From NCBI GenBank assembly GCA_016721565.1, contig JADKHW010000001.1:62001-126000 (forward strand): 64,000 nucleotides of DNA. Direction: 5' to 3'. Under the pieces are notes generated by a model that did not search any database, was not told the DNA's origin, and was given only the letters and a program-made list of their open reading frames with translations. Shown here piece by piece: positions 1 through 8,231 of this stretch (the stretch's first letter is position 1; each line of letters opens with the position of its first letter). Made by a program: the position numbers and the translations under genes. This DNA is from a bacterium (GTDB lineage: Bacteria > Electryoneota > RPQS01).

Positions 1-1
1 A

Positions 2-175
2 TCTAATCTAACCGTGCCTCACCCTCGCATGCTCCGTCGTGATTTCGTTCTGAAACCGCTGTGTGAGTTGATTCCTGATGAAACAATGCCGGGATCAACC
101 TTGACACTTCGGGAACATCTTGAGCGTTGCGAAGAAAAGTACATTATCGAGTCTGATTTTTCGATAGAAACATGA
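2..175 (+). CDS. folK: HPPK (folate biosynthesis), C-terminal fragment
   Basis: This is the last 57 codons of a gene that begins left of the window. The reading frame starting at base 2 gives VPHPRMLRRDFVLKPLCELI, which matches the conserved C-terminal part of 6-hydroxymethyl-7,8-dihydropterin pyrophosphokinase (VPHPR, then R..FVL.PL.E..P). The enzyme moves pyrophosphate from ATP to the pterin in the cytoplasm, a step of tetrahydrofolate synthesis. Its TGA at 173-175 overlaps the ATG of the next gene at 172-174, so the two are probably translationally coupled. Only the tail is visible, but the motif is distinctive. Confidence 0.8.
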   Translation, partial: SNLTVPHPRMLRRDFVLKPLCELIPDETMPGSTLTLREHLERCEEKYIIESDFSIET

Positions 176-813
176 ATACCCGCCATCGGTACATCGCGAT
201 TGAAGGAGTCATCGGTGTCGGCAAGACGTCGCTAGCGCGAATTCTCTCCGAGAATCTGAATGTCAGACTCATTCTTGAGAATCATGACGAGAATCCGTTT
301 CTTGCCCAATTCTACAAAGACCAGCGGCACTACGCGTTTCAAACGCAACTGTTCTTCCTGCTATCCCGCTTCCGTCAACAGCAGGAATTGCCTGAGCCAG
401 ACTTCTTTCACTCAACGCTGATTTCAGACTACATCTTTCCAAAAGATCGTATTTTCGCGTACATAAATTTGAGCGAAGCCGAATTGACGCTGTACGAAAA
501 GGTGATGGCTCTAATGGAAGTGCGGGTGCGCAAGCCCGATATTGTTGTATACCTTCAAAGCTCGACTGAACGGTTGATGAAAAACATCAGATTACGCAGC
601 AGACCGTATGAGCGCGACATGTCTGAAGAATACATCCGCACTTTGAACGAAGGTTATAATCACTTCTTTTTCAACTACGACGAATCTCCTCTGCTAATCG
701 TGAACACGACTCAGCTTGATTTTGTCAACAATTCAAATCATTTAGCTGCGATAACAGCAGAAATTGAACGTGAACAGCTCGGAACACGCTACTTCAACCC
801 GGTGGATATTTAG
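172..813 (+). CDS. Deoxynucleoside kinase (dGK/dAK type)
   Basis: The 213-residue protein has the length of bacterial deoxyguanosine/deoxyadenosine kinases. A Walker A loop GVIGVGKTS lies at residues 12-20. The block SDYIFPKDRIFAYINL around residue 85 corresponds to the family's DYxFxKDxIFA motif, followed by a lid-like arginine cluster (RLRSRPYERD) near 142. It should phosphorylate salvaged deoxynucleosides with ATP to dNMPs in the cytoplasm. The start ATG overlaps the folK stop, and folK-dNK neighbours are common in bacteria. Substrate choice (dG, dA or dC) cannot be read from the sequence. Confidence 0.85.
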   Translation: MNTRHRYIAIEGVIGVGKTSLARILSENLNVRLILENHDENPFLAQFYKDQRHYAFQTQLFFLLSRFRQQQELPEPDFFHSTLISDYIFPKDRIFAYINLSEAELTLYEKVMALMEVRVRKPDIVVYLQSSTERLMKNIRLRSRPYERDMSEEYIRTLNEGYNHFFFNYDESPLLIVNTTQLDFVNNSNHLAAITAEIEREQLGTRYFNPVDI

Positions 814-814
814 A

Positions 815-988
815 ATGCTGCGGATGCTCTTAGTCGTAGTTGCGGCTGTGCTTGCAGTGAAGATACTTTTGAATTTCTTTCGCTCGCGCGCACCGGAAAG
901 TAACGTCAAGGGACGACCGCAACGTCCTGTAAATTCTGCACGGCGATCAGATGATATTGAAGACGCCGATTTTAGAGAGATTAAATAA
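815..988 (+). CDS. Small single-pass membrane protein, unknown function
   Basis: This 57-residue reading frame sits between the kinase stop (811-813) and the RidA start, whose ATG at 988-990 overlaps this gene's TAA. The ATG at 815 is preferred over an upstream in-frame ATG at 764 that lies inside the kinase gene. Residues 1-20 (MLRMLLVVVAAVLAVKILLN) form one hydrophobic segment. The rest is a short basic then acidic tail. I do not recognise a family. The tight packing is the main support for it being a gene. Confidence 0.5.
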   Translation: MLRMLLVVVAAVLAVKILLNFFRSRAPESNVKGRPQRPVNSARRSDDIEDADFREIK

Positions 989-1380
989 TGCAGCGCGAAA
1001 TAGTTAGTACGACGTCCGCCCCTGCGGCAATTGGTCCCTACAGTCAGGGTGTGAAAGTGAATGGCCCTCTGCTGTTTACTGCCGGCCAGATTCCACTTAA
1101 CCCTGCCACAATGGAGATCGTAGGAACAACTGCAGCCGATCAGTGCACACAGGTCATGCAGAACTTACGAGCGATTCTCGAAGCTGCTGGAACAGATTTC
1201 GATCACGTCATCAAGACGACAATCTTCTTGAAATCGATGAGTGATTTTGCTGCCGTAAACGAAATTTACGGCGCGGTGTTCAAGAAATCTCCGCCTGCAC
1301 GCAGTACGGTTGCGGTGGCAGGTTTGCCCAAAGATGTGTTAGTTGAGGTTGAATGCATCGCGCTCTTGCTGTCTGCATAG
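988..1380 (+). CDS. ridA: RidA family enamine/imine deaminase
   Basis: The 130-residue protein is full length for the YjgF/YER057c/UK114 family. Family landmarks are IGPYSQGVKVNG near residue 15, AGQIPLNP near 32, and ARSTVAVAGLPKDVLVEVEC near 105, where the conserved Arg and the late Glu line the active site between trimer subunits. RidA hydrolyses reactive 2-aminoacrylate-type enamines made by PLP enzymes such as threonine/serine dehydratases. The start overlaps the stop of the small membrane protein. In Bacillus the homologue yabJ sits beside spoVG and prs, but here it is about 50 kb from those genes. Confidence 0.92.
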   Translation: MQREIVSTTSAPAAIGPYSQGVKVNGPLLFTAGQIPLNPATMEIVGTTAADQCTQVMQNLRAILEAAGTDFDHVIKTTIFLKSMSDFAAVNEIYGAVFKKSPPARSTVAVAGLPKDVLVEVECIALLLSA

Positions 1381-1796
1381 TTTTGATTTTACTCGTTGGG
1401 TTAGCTTCGGCGCATGCTGAAGAGTCAAACCGAGTGAAGCCAAAAAAGAGCACCACGGGCGCAGTCTTTCGCTCGCTTGCAGTGCCAGGTTGGGGACAGT
1501 ATTATAACGAATCATATGTGAAGTCAGCGGCATTCTTCATTACGGAGGTTTTGTTCATTGTTGGAACCTCGCGTTACAATGACCAAATGCAAGCCGCAAA
1601 GAAAGCTGATAACTTCACCGATGAAAAACTTTTTCGCAGTTCGCGCAATAAGAACATTTGGTGGCTCGCCGGACTCAAATTACTCTCGCTCGGCGATGCA
1701 TACGTGGACGCACAGCTTTTTGAAATTGACATCTCGCCGAGCTTGACACCTGAGAATTCTGATGGCTTTCAAATCGGCGCCACAATCCGATTCTAA
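1353..1796 (+). CDS. DUF5683-like exported membrane protein
   Basis: The 147-residue protein starts inside ridA (28-base overlap) after GAGG at about 1344. It has an N-terminal signal-like hydrophobic segment (residues 3-20, ending ASAHA) and then the motif FRSLAVPGWGQYYNESYVKS, which is the PGxGQxYN signature of DUF5683 proteins common in Bacteroidota and relatives. A second hydrophobic stretch follows at about 58-72, and the C-terminus is beta-rich and ends in Phe. Function in the family is unknown; an envelope location is likely. The overlap with ridA suggests co-translation. Confidence 0.65.
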   Translation: MHRALAVCIVLILLVGLASAHAEESNRVKPKKSTTGAVFRSLAVPGWGQYYNESYVKSAAFFITEVLFIVGTSRYNDQMQAAKKADNFTDEKLFRSSRNKNIWWLAGLKLLSLGDAYVDAQLFEIDISPSLTPENSDGFQIGATIRF

Positions 1797-1808
1797 GAAA
1801 CTCCTACA

Positions 1809-2708
1809 ATGTCTCTGTTTGACCAATTGGTCGTAAAGACGATGCCGCTAGTCCCCCGAGCGATAATTCGCCGAGTGGCAGCAAAATATATTGCTGGTGA
1901 AACACTTGATGACGCCATGCGCGTAGTACAAGATTTTAACACGCGTGGAATGCATGCGACTGTTGATGTGCTGGGCGAGTTTGTTTCCGATCCCGCAGAA
2001 GCACGTCTGGAAATTGATGCATATCTGAAATTAATTGATGCGATTGCCGAAAGAAAGCTGAAGTCTGGAGTGTCCGTAAAGCTAACGGCAGTGGGACTTT
2101 CAATCAGCCCAAAGCTCGCGCGAGAGAATCTAAAGGTTCTAATCGATGCCGCAAAGAAGCGAGATGTGTTCGTGCGAATCGACATGGAAGATTCGCCATA
2201 CACAAGTGAAACTCTTGCGATCTTCGAGGATTTTCGTAATGAGTGCAGACTCGGCATTGTTGTCCAAGCCTACTTGAAAAGAACTGCCGACGACGTCAAG
2301 CGATTGATGGATCACGGCCAGACAAATTTCAGGTTGTGCAAAGGAATTTACGTTGAGCCAGAGAGCATCGCCTACAAAGATCGCAGGGCCGTTCAAGATA
2401 ACTACTTGGCTTTGCTCGATTTGATGTTCACGGGTGGCGCGCAAGTTGGCATTGCAACGCATGACGATTATCTAATTCAGGAATCTGAAAAGATGATTAA
2501 GTCGCATGGCATGGATCATGCACGGTATGAATTCCAAATGTTGCTTGGTGTGTTGCCGGAATTGCGTGATAGCATTGTAAAGCGCGGTCATCGCATGCGT
2601 GTATATGTTCCATTTGGCAAAGCCTGGTACGGCTATTCGACGCGCCGTTTGAAAGAAAATCCGGCGCTTGCAGGATATGTGGTGAAGAGTTTGTTTAAGG
2701 CGGGCTAG
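1809..2708 (+). CDS. Proline dehydrogenase (monofunctional)
   Basis: At 299 residues this matches single-domain bacterial proline dehydrogenases, which oxidise proline to pyrroline-5-carboxylate with FAD. Visible motifs include VSVKLTAVGLSISP near 95, FVRIDMEDSPYT near 122, VVQAYLKRT near 152 and RLCKGIY near 177, the conserved strands of the FAD-binding TIM barrel. Near the C-terminus, EFQMLLGVLPELRD and RVYVPFGKAWYGYSTRRLKE carry the substrate-binding arginines (YxxRRxxE). No P5C dehydrogenase gene is in the window. A hairpin ends the unit at 2740-2777. Confidence 0.92.
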   Translation: MSLFDQLVVKTMPLVPRAIIRRVAAKYIAGETLDDAMRVVQDFNTRGMHATVDVLGEFVSDPAEARLEIDAYLKLIDAIAERKLKSGVSVKLTAVGLSISPKLARENLKVLIDAAKKRDVFVRIDMEDSPYTSETLAIFEDFRNECRLGIVVQAYLKRTADDVKRLMDHGQTNFRLCKGIYVEPESIAYKDRRAVQDNYLALLDLMFTGGAQVGIATHDDYLIQESEKMIKSHGMDHARYEFQMLLGVLPELRDSIVKRGHRMRVYVPFGKAWYGYSTRRLKENPALAGYVVKSLFKAG

Positions 2709-2739
2709 GGAAATTCGTTTAACAACGAGGCAGAAGTTC

Positions 2740-2777
2740 GGGTCACCGCGATTATTTCGTGTGGTGACCCTCTCTCT
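2740..2777 (+). terminator. Hairpin terminator after proline dehydrogenase
   Basis: GGGTCACC (2740-2747) pairs with GGTGACCC (2763-2770). G-U and C-G pairs extend the stem to 10 bp over an 11-base loop, and a pyrimidine tract TCTCTCT follows. The tract is not a pure T run, so it is a weaker intrinsic terminator. It ends just before the methyltransferase start. Confidence 0.45.
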
Positions 2778-2779
2778 GA

Positions 2780-3613
2780 GTGGACATGAGCATTCGTGAA
2801 GATTGGCTAAACACCATTACATGCGGCGATTGTTTTGAACTAATTCGGCAGTTGCCGGATGAGTCCATTGATTTGGTCGTGACGGATCCGCCATACGGGA
2901 TTGACTATCAATCCAATCGCCGCACGGCGCGCGAAAAGCTGCCGAAGTTCGCCAACGACGTCTCCCTCGAATGGGTGGGCGACTGGGTGGATGAAATGCA
3001 TCGTGTCTTGAAAAACGACACGCACTTCTATTGCTTCACGCGCTACGATACCTATCCGTTGTTCTATGCGGAGATCGCGCGCAGATTTGATGTGAAGAAT
3101 TGTCTCATCTGGGTGAAGAATAATCATGGCAGTGGTGATTTGAATGGCTCCTATGCACCTCAATATGAGATGGTTATCTTCGCTCACAAAGGCAAGCGAC
3201 ACCTGAACGGTAAACGTGATGCGGATGTGATGGAGTGTGATAATGTGCCTTCGGCGCAACGCTTTCATGCCACGCAAAAGCCTGTTGAGCTGCTGCGAGT
3301 CTTAGTCGAAAAAAGCAGTGATCCCGGCGACATTATCCTTGATCCTTTTGCGGGGACAGGTAGCGCCGGTTTAGCTTGCAAGGCCGCAAGTCATCATGAG
3401 GGCGACGGTCAAGAACGTAGCTTCGTCTTATTTGAGCTTAATCCTGAATTCGTGAGCAAGGCCCGCGCCGGCGGACTCGGTCGACAACTCCAATTGCTGG
3501 ATGTCAAGCGCGACAAAAAGAACCTGCTTGAACCCAAGCTGCGTGCCACGATTCGCGCACGTCGTTACATGGCCAGAAAAGACCAAACGCTTTGGCTCAC
3601 GCTCGAAGCGTGA
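2780..3613 (+). CDS. Orphan beta-class DNA methyltransferase (N6-adenine/N4-cytosine)
   Basis: The 277-residue protein has motif IV first (VVTDPPYGIDYQSN, about residues 32-45) and the AdoMet-binding motif last (DPFAGTGSAGLAC, about 192-204), with the likely target-recognition part between. That is the beta-class order, and DPPY fits N6-adenine or N4-cytosine transfer. HATQKPVELLRVL near 165 is the usual motif before the AdoMet site. Start codons GTG 2780 and ATG 2786 are both possible. No restriction endonuclease or specificity gene is adjacent, so it looks solitary. The target sequence is unknown. Confidence 0.85.
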   Translation: MDMSIREDWLNTITCGDCFELIRQLPDESIDLVVTDPPYGIDYQSNRRTAREKLPKFANDVSLEWVGDWVDEMHRVLKNDTHFYCFTRYDTYPLFYAEIARRFDVKNCLIWVKNNHGSGDLNGSYAPQYEMVIFAHKGKRHLNGKRDADVMECDNVPSAQRFHATQKPVELLRVLVEKSSDPGDIILDPFAGTGSAGLACKAASHHEGDGQERSFVLFELNPEFVSKARAGGLGRQLQLLDVKRDKKNLLEPKLRATIRARRYMARKDQTLWLTLEA

Positions 3614-3632
3614 TCTCCATAGATTGAGAATG

Positions 3633-3660
3633 AAAAAAGCCCGTCAAATGACGGGCTTTT
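3633..3660. terminator. Bidirectional terminator between methyltransferase and kbl
   Basis: A perfect inverted repeat AGCCCGTC-AAAT-GACGGGCT is flanked by an A run on the left and a T run on the right. It can therefore end the rightward methyltransferase transcript and the leftward kbl transcript. It lies exactly between the two converging genes. Confidence 0.85.
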
Positions 3661-3679
3661 CAATTCTATCAAGTTCTGA

Positions 3680-4867
3680 CTATTTGATGATGCCGAGCGA
3701 CTTGCCAACCTTCTTGAATGCAGCAATTGCGGCATCGAGATGATCGCCGTCATGCGCGGCAGAAATCTGCACACGGATGCGAGCTTGTCCCTTCGGCACA
3801 ACTGGGAAGAAGAAGCCGATAACATACACGCCCTCTTCAAGCATTGCCGCCGCCATCTCTTGAGCTTTGTGAGCATCGTAGAGCATAATTGGTACAATCG
3901 GATGCTCGCCGGGCTTAATGTCGAAGCCGGCAGCGGTCATCGCTTCGCGGAAGTACTTGGTGTTCGCATGCAGCTTGTCGCGCAGTGCAGTGGTTTCCAT
4001 CAGCATATCGAGCGCCTTGGATGCACCCGCGATGATTGGCGGCGGAACGGTATTGGAAAAGAGATACGGGCGCGAACGCTGTCTCAGAATGTCAACAATC
4101 TCCTGACGTGCCGCAGTGAAACCACCGCAAGCGCCGCCAAGTGCTTTGCCCAAAGTTGAAGTGATAATATCTACACGGCCCATCACGTTGTGATGCTCAT
4201 GAGTTCCGCGTCCGTGCTTGCCCATGAATCCTGTCGAATGAGAATCATCGACCATCACTATTGCGTTGTATTTCTCAGCGAGGTCGCAGATCTGCGGCAA
4301 AGGAGCAATCGAACCGTCCATCGAGAACACGCCGTCCGTGCCAACAAGACGGAAACGGCAATCTTGCGTCTCTTTCAAGCGCTCCTCAAGGTCCTGCATG
4401 TCGCAGTTCTTGTAGATAAACCTCTTAGCTTTGGACAAGCGGATACCGTCGATGATTGAAGCGTGATTCAGCGCATCGGTGATGATCGCGTCTTCCTCTT
4501 TCATCAAAGTTTCGAACAGGCCTCCGTTGGCATCGAAACATGATGAATAGAGAATTGCGTCGTCCGTGCCGACAAACTTTGCCAGGCGATTCTCAAGCTT
4601 TTTATGAATGTCTTGTGTACCGCAAATAAAGCGCACAGACGATAGCCCGTATCCGCGCTGATCGAGGGCCTCCTTTGCCACTTCAATCAAGGCCGGATGG
4701 TCGCCTAAACCGAGGTAGTTGTTTGCGCAAAAATTGAGAACGTCACGATTGCGCACTTTGATCTCGGCGCCTTGCGGAGAATCAATGATGCGTTCAGTTT
4801 TGAACAATCCGGACTCGCGGATGCCGACGAGTTCGGACGAGAGAAATTCTTTGAAACCGTTATACAT
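3680..4867 (-). CDS. kbl: Glycine C-acetyltransferase (2-amino-3-ketobutyrate CoA ligase)
   Basis: This 395-residue PLP enzyme is full length. It cleaves 2-amino-3-ketobutyrate with CoA to glycine and acetyl-CoA. Landmarks include NFCANNYLGLGDHP near 45, SSVRFICGTQDIHKKLE near 76, VMVDDSHSTGFMG near 205 (PLP-contacting Asp/His) and STLGKALGGACGG near 240, with the Schiff-base lysine. It is the last gene of a leftward set tdh-permease-kbl, 17 bases after the permease stop. Together with tdh it forms the threonine dehydrogenase pathway. I see no clear Shine-Dalgarno before its ATG. Confidence 0.95.
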   Translation of the reverse strand: MYNGFKEFLSSELVGIRESGLFKTERIIDSPQGAEIKVRNRDVLNFCANNYLGLGDHPALIEVAKEALDQRGYGLSSVRFICGTQDIHKKLENRLAKFVGTDDAILYSSCFDANGGLFETLMKEEDAIITDALNHASIIDGIRLSKAKRFIYKNCDMQDLEERLKETQDCRFRLVGTDGVFSMDGSIAPLPQICDLAEKYNAIVMVDDSHSTGFMGKHGRGTHEHHNVMGRVDIITSTLGKALGGACGGFTAARQEIVDILRQRSRPYLFSNTVPPPIIAGASKALDMLMETTALRDKLHANTKYFREAMTAAGFDIKPGEHPIVPIMLYDAHKAQEMAAAMLEEGVYVIGFFFPVVPKGQARIRVQISAAHDGDHLDAAIAAFKKVGKSLGIIK

Positions 4868-4884
4868 TGGTCTAATCTAACTGT

Positions 4885-6909
4885 TTACTGTAGTCGAACA
4901 GGGAGGACGACGAACTGCAAGCCGTGGAACATCAATCGGCGCTGCAGCGTCATCGGAGTTTCATTATGTAAGAACCTTGTCCAGAAAGTATCTTTCCAGA
5001 ACAATAATTTGGCAGCGAAGAAAACACTATTGGGAAACTCTTCATGCACTTGCACACAGAGCCGCTCGATTTCTGCCATGTAATCCAATTCACAGCTCGT
5101 TCGCGATTCAGCTTTGAGACCGTACGAGCGCGCCAACATGACATACTTCTCAGTCTCTTTATTAACCTCGTCTTGAAGCGATTGCATCTCACTCACACCC
5201 TTAAATCGGCCTGAGTCAATCGCACCGACCGAAACGAAGATGAACTGCTTGAAGCGCCCTCCGAACAGACGTTGTGTAGAGAGCAGAAGGTGGATACCTT
5301 GGCCGCTAAAGCGCTGAACAAGAATGACCGCTGTGGGCTCACTCGTCTTTAGCGCTTCAGCCTTGACGGTAGATTCACCAAGAGACAGAGTTCCCAAGAT
5401 ATCATCAAGTTCCTTAACCTTTGTCTCGACTTCTCGATAATGCTTGCGAATCTTCAAACAAAGCAGTAAGAAAAGACCAGTCAAAAGTACGACAAGCCAG
5501 CCGCCGTGCGAGAACTTCAGCACGACCATGATGCCGAGCAACACAAGACTGACAATCAGCCCTGCCACACTTATGAGTAAGTGCCTGCGCCACGTTGGAT
5601 CCGTCTTGCGCTTCTGATACCACAACTTCGACATACCAAGGAGCGCAAGTGAGAAACACAGGAATACGTCAATCGCGTAAAGGGCGACAAGTACGGTTGT
5701 GCTGCCGCGTGCGAAGAGAATAAATCCGATTGCCGCCGCACCCATCAAGACGATGCCGTTTTGCGTCACCAGTCGTTCAGACAAATGACCAAAACGATGA
5801 GGCACCCACGAGTCTTCTGCCATATTGGCCAACACGCGTGGACCGCCAATGAACCCCGTTTGCGCGGCAATAAACAAAAGCAGAGCCGCTGAGATCAGCA
5901 TGACACTCGTGAGCGCGTTGCCTGCATCAAGTCCGCCGATATGCCAACCAGCCGTAATCTGATCAAACAGCGAAGCGTTGAGCGTCTTGCCCTCAACATG
6001 CGGCGTCTGAAACAGGAAGAAGTTTAAGAGCAGCATCACGGACAAAAAGGCCAACGACAGCGCCATATAGAACATCGTTCGTTTACCGGTGCGGACGCGC
6101 GGCTCCTTAAGAGTCTGCATTCCGTTGGCCACAGCTTCAATACCTGTTAGAGTACCGGCTCCCATCGAAAATGCATGTAGCAACGCCCCGATAATAAACA
6201 GCCAACCTTCAGTCTTGACCATATCCGAAGCTAAACCAAGATTCTCTGTCGATCTCACAGTGAAATCCGGCAAGTGCGAGATAAGACCATACGTCACCAA
6301 GCCCACATGCGTGATGACAAAGATTAAAAAGATCGGCAAGAGAACAAGAATAGATTCTTTGAGTCCGCGCAGATTCAACGCTATCAAGAACACGACAGCA
6401 GCTATCGCAACCCATGTTCTCAAGAAATCGTAATCAGGTGGCACCATACTGAATACAGCGTCAACACCTGAAACAATAGACACAGCAATCGTCAGAACAT
6501 AGTCGATGACCAGAGCTGTTCCGGCAAGCGCGCCAAGCTGCGGAGAAAGCAGCTTGGAAGCGACGAGATAACCACCGCCGCCGTTGGGGAACTCTTCAAT
6601 GACTTGCACATAAGCCGCCGAGATGACCAAGATCGTCACGGCAATCATAAGTGCAAGAACCGGAGCAAGGAATGTTGCTCCGTGAAGTGCAAGATAAGCC
6701 TCTTCGGGACCGTAGTTTGCCGAAGAGACGCCGTCCGCACCCAAGCCAACCCACGCAAAAAACGCGATCAGCGAGATATTGTGAAAAACCGCAGGATCAA
6801 ACGGATTCAAACGACGGCCAATTACCGTGCGTTGAATTCGTTTGCCTATCGGCAGCTTTTCCGTCTCGGGATCGTGCTCCGGAGTCGACTGTGTCGGCGG
6901 TTTATTCAC
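4885..6909 (-). CDS. APC superfamily permease, KimA/YdaO-like
   Basis: The 674-residue protein starts at a GTG three bases after the tdh stop. A basic N-terminal region leads to about 12 hydrophobic segments. Then comes a cytoplasmic C-terminal region of about 170 residues (EVETKVKELDD onward). Residues near 60 (GADGVSSANYGPEEAYLAL) and 110 (EEFPNGGGGYLVASK) match the KimA/YdaO branch of the APC superfamily, whose Bacillus member imports K+. Its place between tdh and kbl instead suggests an amino-acid substrate, threonine being the obvious guess. That substrate is inference only. Confidence 0.8.
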   Translation of the reverse strand: MNKPPTQSTPEHDPETEKLPIGKRIQRTVIGRRLNPFDPAVFHNISLIAFFAWVGLGADGVSSANYGPEEAYLALHGATFLAPVLALMIAVTILVISAAYVQVIEEFPNGGGGYLVASKLLSPQLGALAGTALVIDYVLTIAVSIVSGVDAVFSMVPPDYDFLRTWVAIAAVVFLIALNLRGLKESILVLLPIFLIFVITHVGLVTYGLISHLPDFTVRSTENLGLASDMVKTEGWLFIIGALLHAFSMGAGTLTGIEAVANGMQTLKEPRVRTGKRTMFYMALSLAFLSVMLLLNFFLFQTPHVEGKTLNASLFDQITAGWHIGGLDAGNALTSVMLISAALLLFIAAQTGFIGGPRVLANMAEDSWVPHRFGHLSERLVTQNGIVLMGAAAIGFILFARGSTTVLVALYAIDVFLCFSLALLGMSKLWYQKRKTDPTWRRHLLISVAGLIVSLVLLGIMVVLKFSHGGWLVVLLTGLFLLLCLKIRKHYREVETKVKELDDILGTLSLGESTVKAEALKTSEPTAVILVQRFSGQGIHLLLSTQRLFGGRFKQFIFVSVGAIDSGRFKGVSEMQSLQDEVNKETEKYVMLARSYGLKAESRTSCELDYMAEIERLCVQVHEEFPNSVFFAAKLLFWKDTFWTRFLHNETPMTLQRRLMFHGLQFVVLPVRLQ

Positions 6910-6912
6910 TTA

Positions 6913-7986
6913 TTAAGCTTGGGGTAATCCACCGGGATAAAGAACAACCTTAAGTCCTTCACCGGCAAGTTTCGTTTGGAATCCGCGTTCAAAATCTGCG
7001 AGCGCGAATTGATGTGTCACAAGACGCTTCGCCGTACCAAGGAATTCTCCTTGCAACAGCGCCAGCATGTCAGCCCACGTATTGAAAATTCTGCGCCCAA
7101 AAATTCCGTGAATAGTCAGACCTTTCATCACGACGTCAGCAGAGAAATTCACCGCCATCTCGCCCGAGGGCAATCCAAGCAGCACAAAGTCACCGCCCAT
7201 ACGCAACGCTTTGAATGCATCACTATATGCCGAAGTCGCTCCGGACATTTCCAGCACAACATCGAGTCCGCGCTTGGTGTGGTCAGAGGCGGCGATCTTC
7301 AAGAATTCTTGATGCTGCTTTTCGTCCTTAACATTGAAGACTTCGTCAGCGCCTTCGGCCTTCGCGACTTTCAGCACATAGTCCGAGATATCTGTAACGT
7401 AAATTTTCTTTGCACCCATCAAGCGGCACAATGCAACCGCAAGTATGCCGAGCGGACCTGCACCAATAACAGCCACATCCTTACCAACGACATCGACTTT
7501 GCGAGCCGTGTAAACGGAGTTTCCGATGGCATCGAGGTAGGCAGCTACTTCAATTGAGAGTTCCGGCGGCAGGGGAACGATTGCACTTGCAGGTAACTTA
7601 ACGTAATCGGCGAATGCGCCGGGTTGGTCAATACCACCAACAGTCTGCGACAAGCACCAGTGACCGTTTCCGGTCCGGCAATTGTAACATTGGCCGCAGG
7701 TCCAGTGCATTTCGGCTGAAACGAACTGACCCTTGGTGAGGCCTTCCACACCATGCCCCATATCCTCTATATGTCCGCAGAATTCGTGGCCGATGGTCAA
7801 CGGGACCACCTTGCCCATTCTGTTCATTAAGGATGGCTTAGCGGCATGAATATGAACGTCTGTACCGCAGATGCCGGCTGCTTTAACTTTGACGATGACA
7901 TCGTGCGGAGTTGTGATTTGGGGGACTGGCGCATTGGGTAGGTACGTAAGTCCGGGATTGGTATTACTTTTCTGAATGGCTTGCAT
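6913..7986 (-). CDS. tdh: L-threonine 3-dehydrogenase (zinc MDR family)
   Basis: A zinc-dependent medium-chain dehydrogenase. GICGTDVHIH and GHEFCGHI give the catalytic zinc ligands. CGQCYNCRTGNGHWC gives the four-Cys structural zinc loop. GAGPLGILAV is the NAD-binding fold, followed by VTDISDYVLKVA. It oxidises threonine to 2-amino-3-ketobutyrate, the substrate of kbl two genes downstream, which is why I call it Tdh and not sorbitol dehydrogenase. The start at 7986 (MQAIQKSNTNPGLTYL) is chosen because family alignment begins there; an open frame extends to 8073 with no family similarity. The permease follows after 3 bases. Confidence 0.88.
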   Translation of the reverse strand: MQAIQKSNTNPGLTYLPNAPVPQITTPHDVIVKVKAAGICGTDVHIHAAKPSLMNRMGKVVPLTIGHEFCGHIEDMGHGVEGLTKGQFVSAEMHWTCGQCYNCRTGNGHWCLSQTVGGIDQPGAFADYVKLPASAIVPLPPELSIEVAAYLDAIGNSVYTARKVDVVGKDVAVIGAGPLGILAVALCRLMGAKKIYVTDISDYVLKVAKAEGADEVFNVKDEKQHQEFLKIAASDHTKRGLDVVLEMSGATSAYSDAFKALRMGGDFVLLGLPSGEMAVNFSADVVMKGLTIHGIFGRRIFNTWADMLALLQGEFLGTAKRLVTHQFALADFERGFQTKLAGEGLKVVLYPGGLPQA

Positions 7987-8077
7987 AAGAGGGTTCGAGA
8001 TATGAAATAAAAGGGGGCAAACCGATAAGCCATGAAAATACTTAAACCCGCTGAATAAAGCAATGAGGGGCAATCGG

Positions 8078-8093
8078 ATTAGAATAATCTAAT
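8078..8093. promoter_or_regulatory. AT-rich inverted repeat upstream of tdh
   Basis: ATTAGA-ATAA-TCTAAT is a perfect 6+6 inverted repeat about 90 bases before the tdh start and about 140 bases before the divergent zinc-ribbon/HTH gene. Its position in the divergent spacer fits an operator for a dimeric regulator, but no regulator or promoter can be tied to it. Confidence 0.25.
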
Positions 8094-8231
8094 TGTATGA
8101 AATAGTGGAATTTATGCCTTATGTGCAAATTAGACACTTAGAAAGGGTGGATTAGGTTAATTAAAGAGATGGCTTTGCTCCCGCCGATAATCCAAACGGT
8201 AATAAGCTGTTCACGAACCGGGTGAGACACC

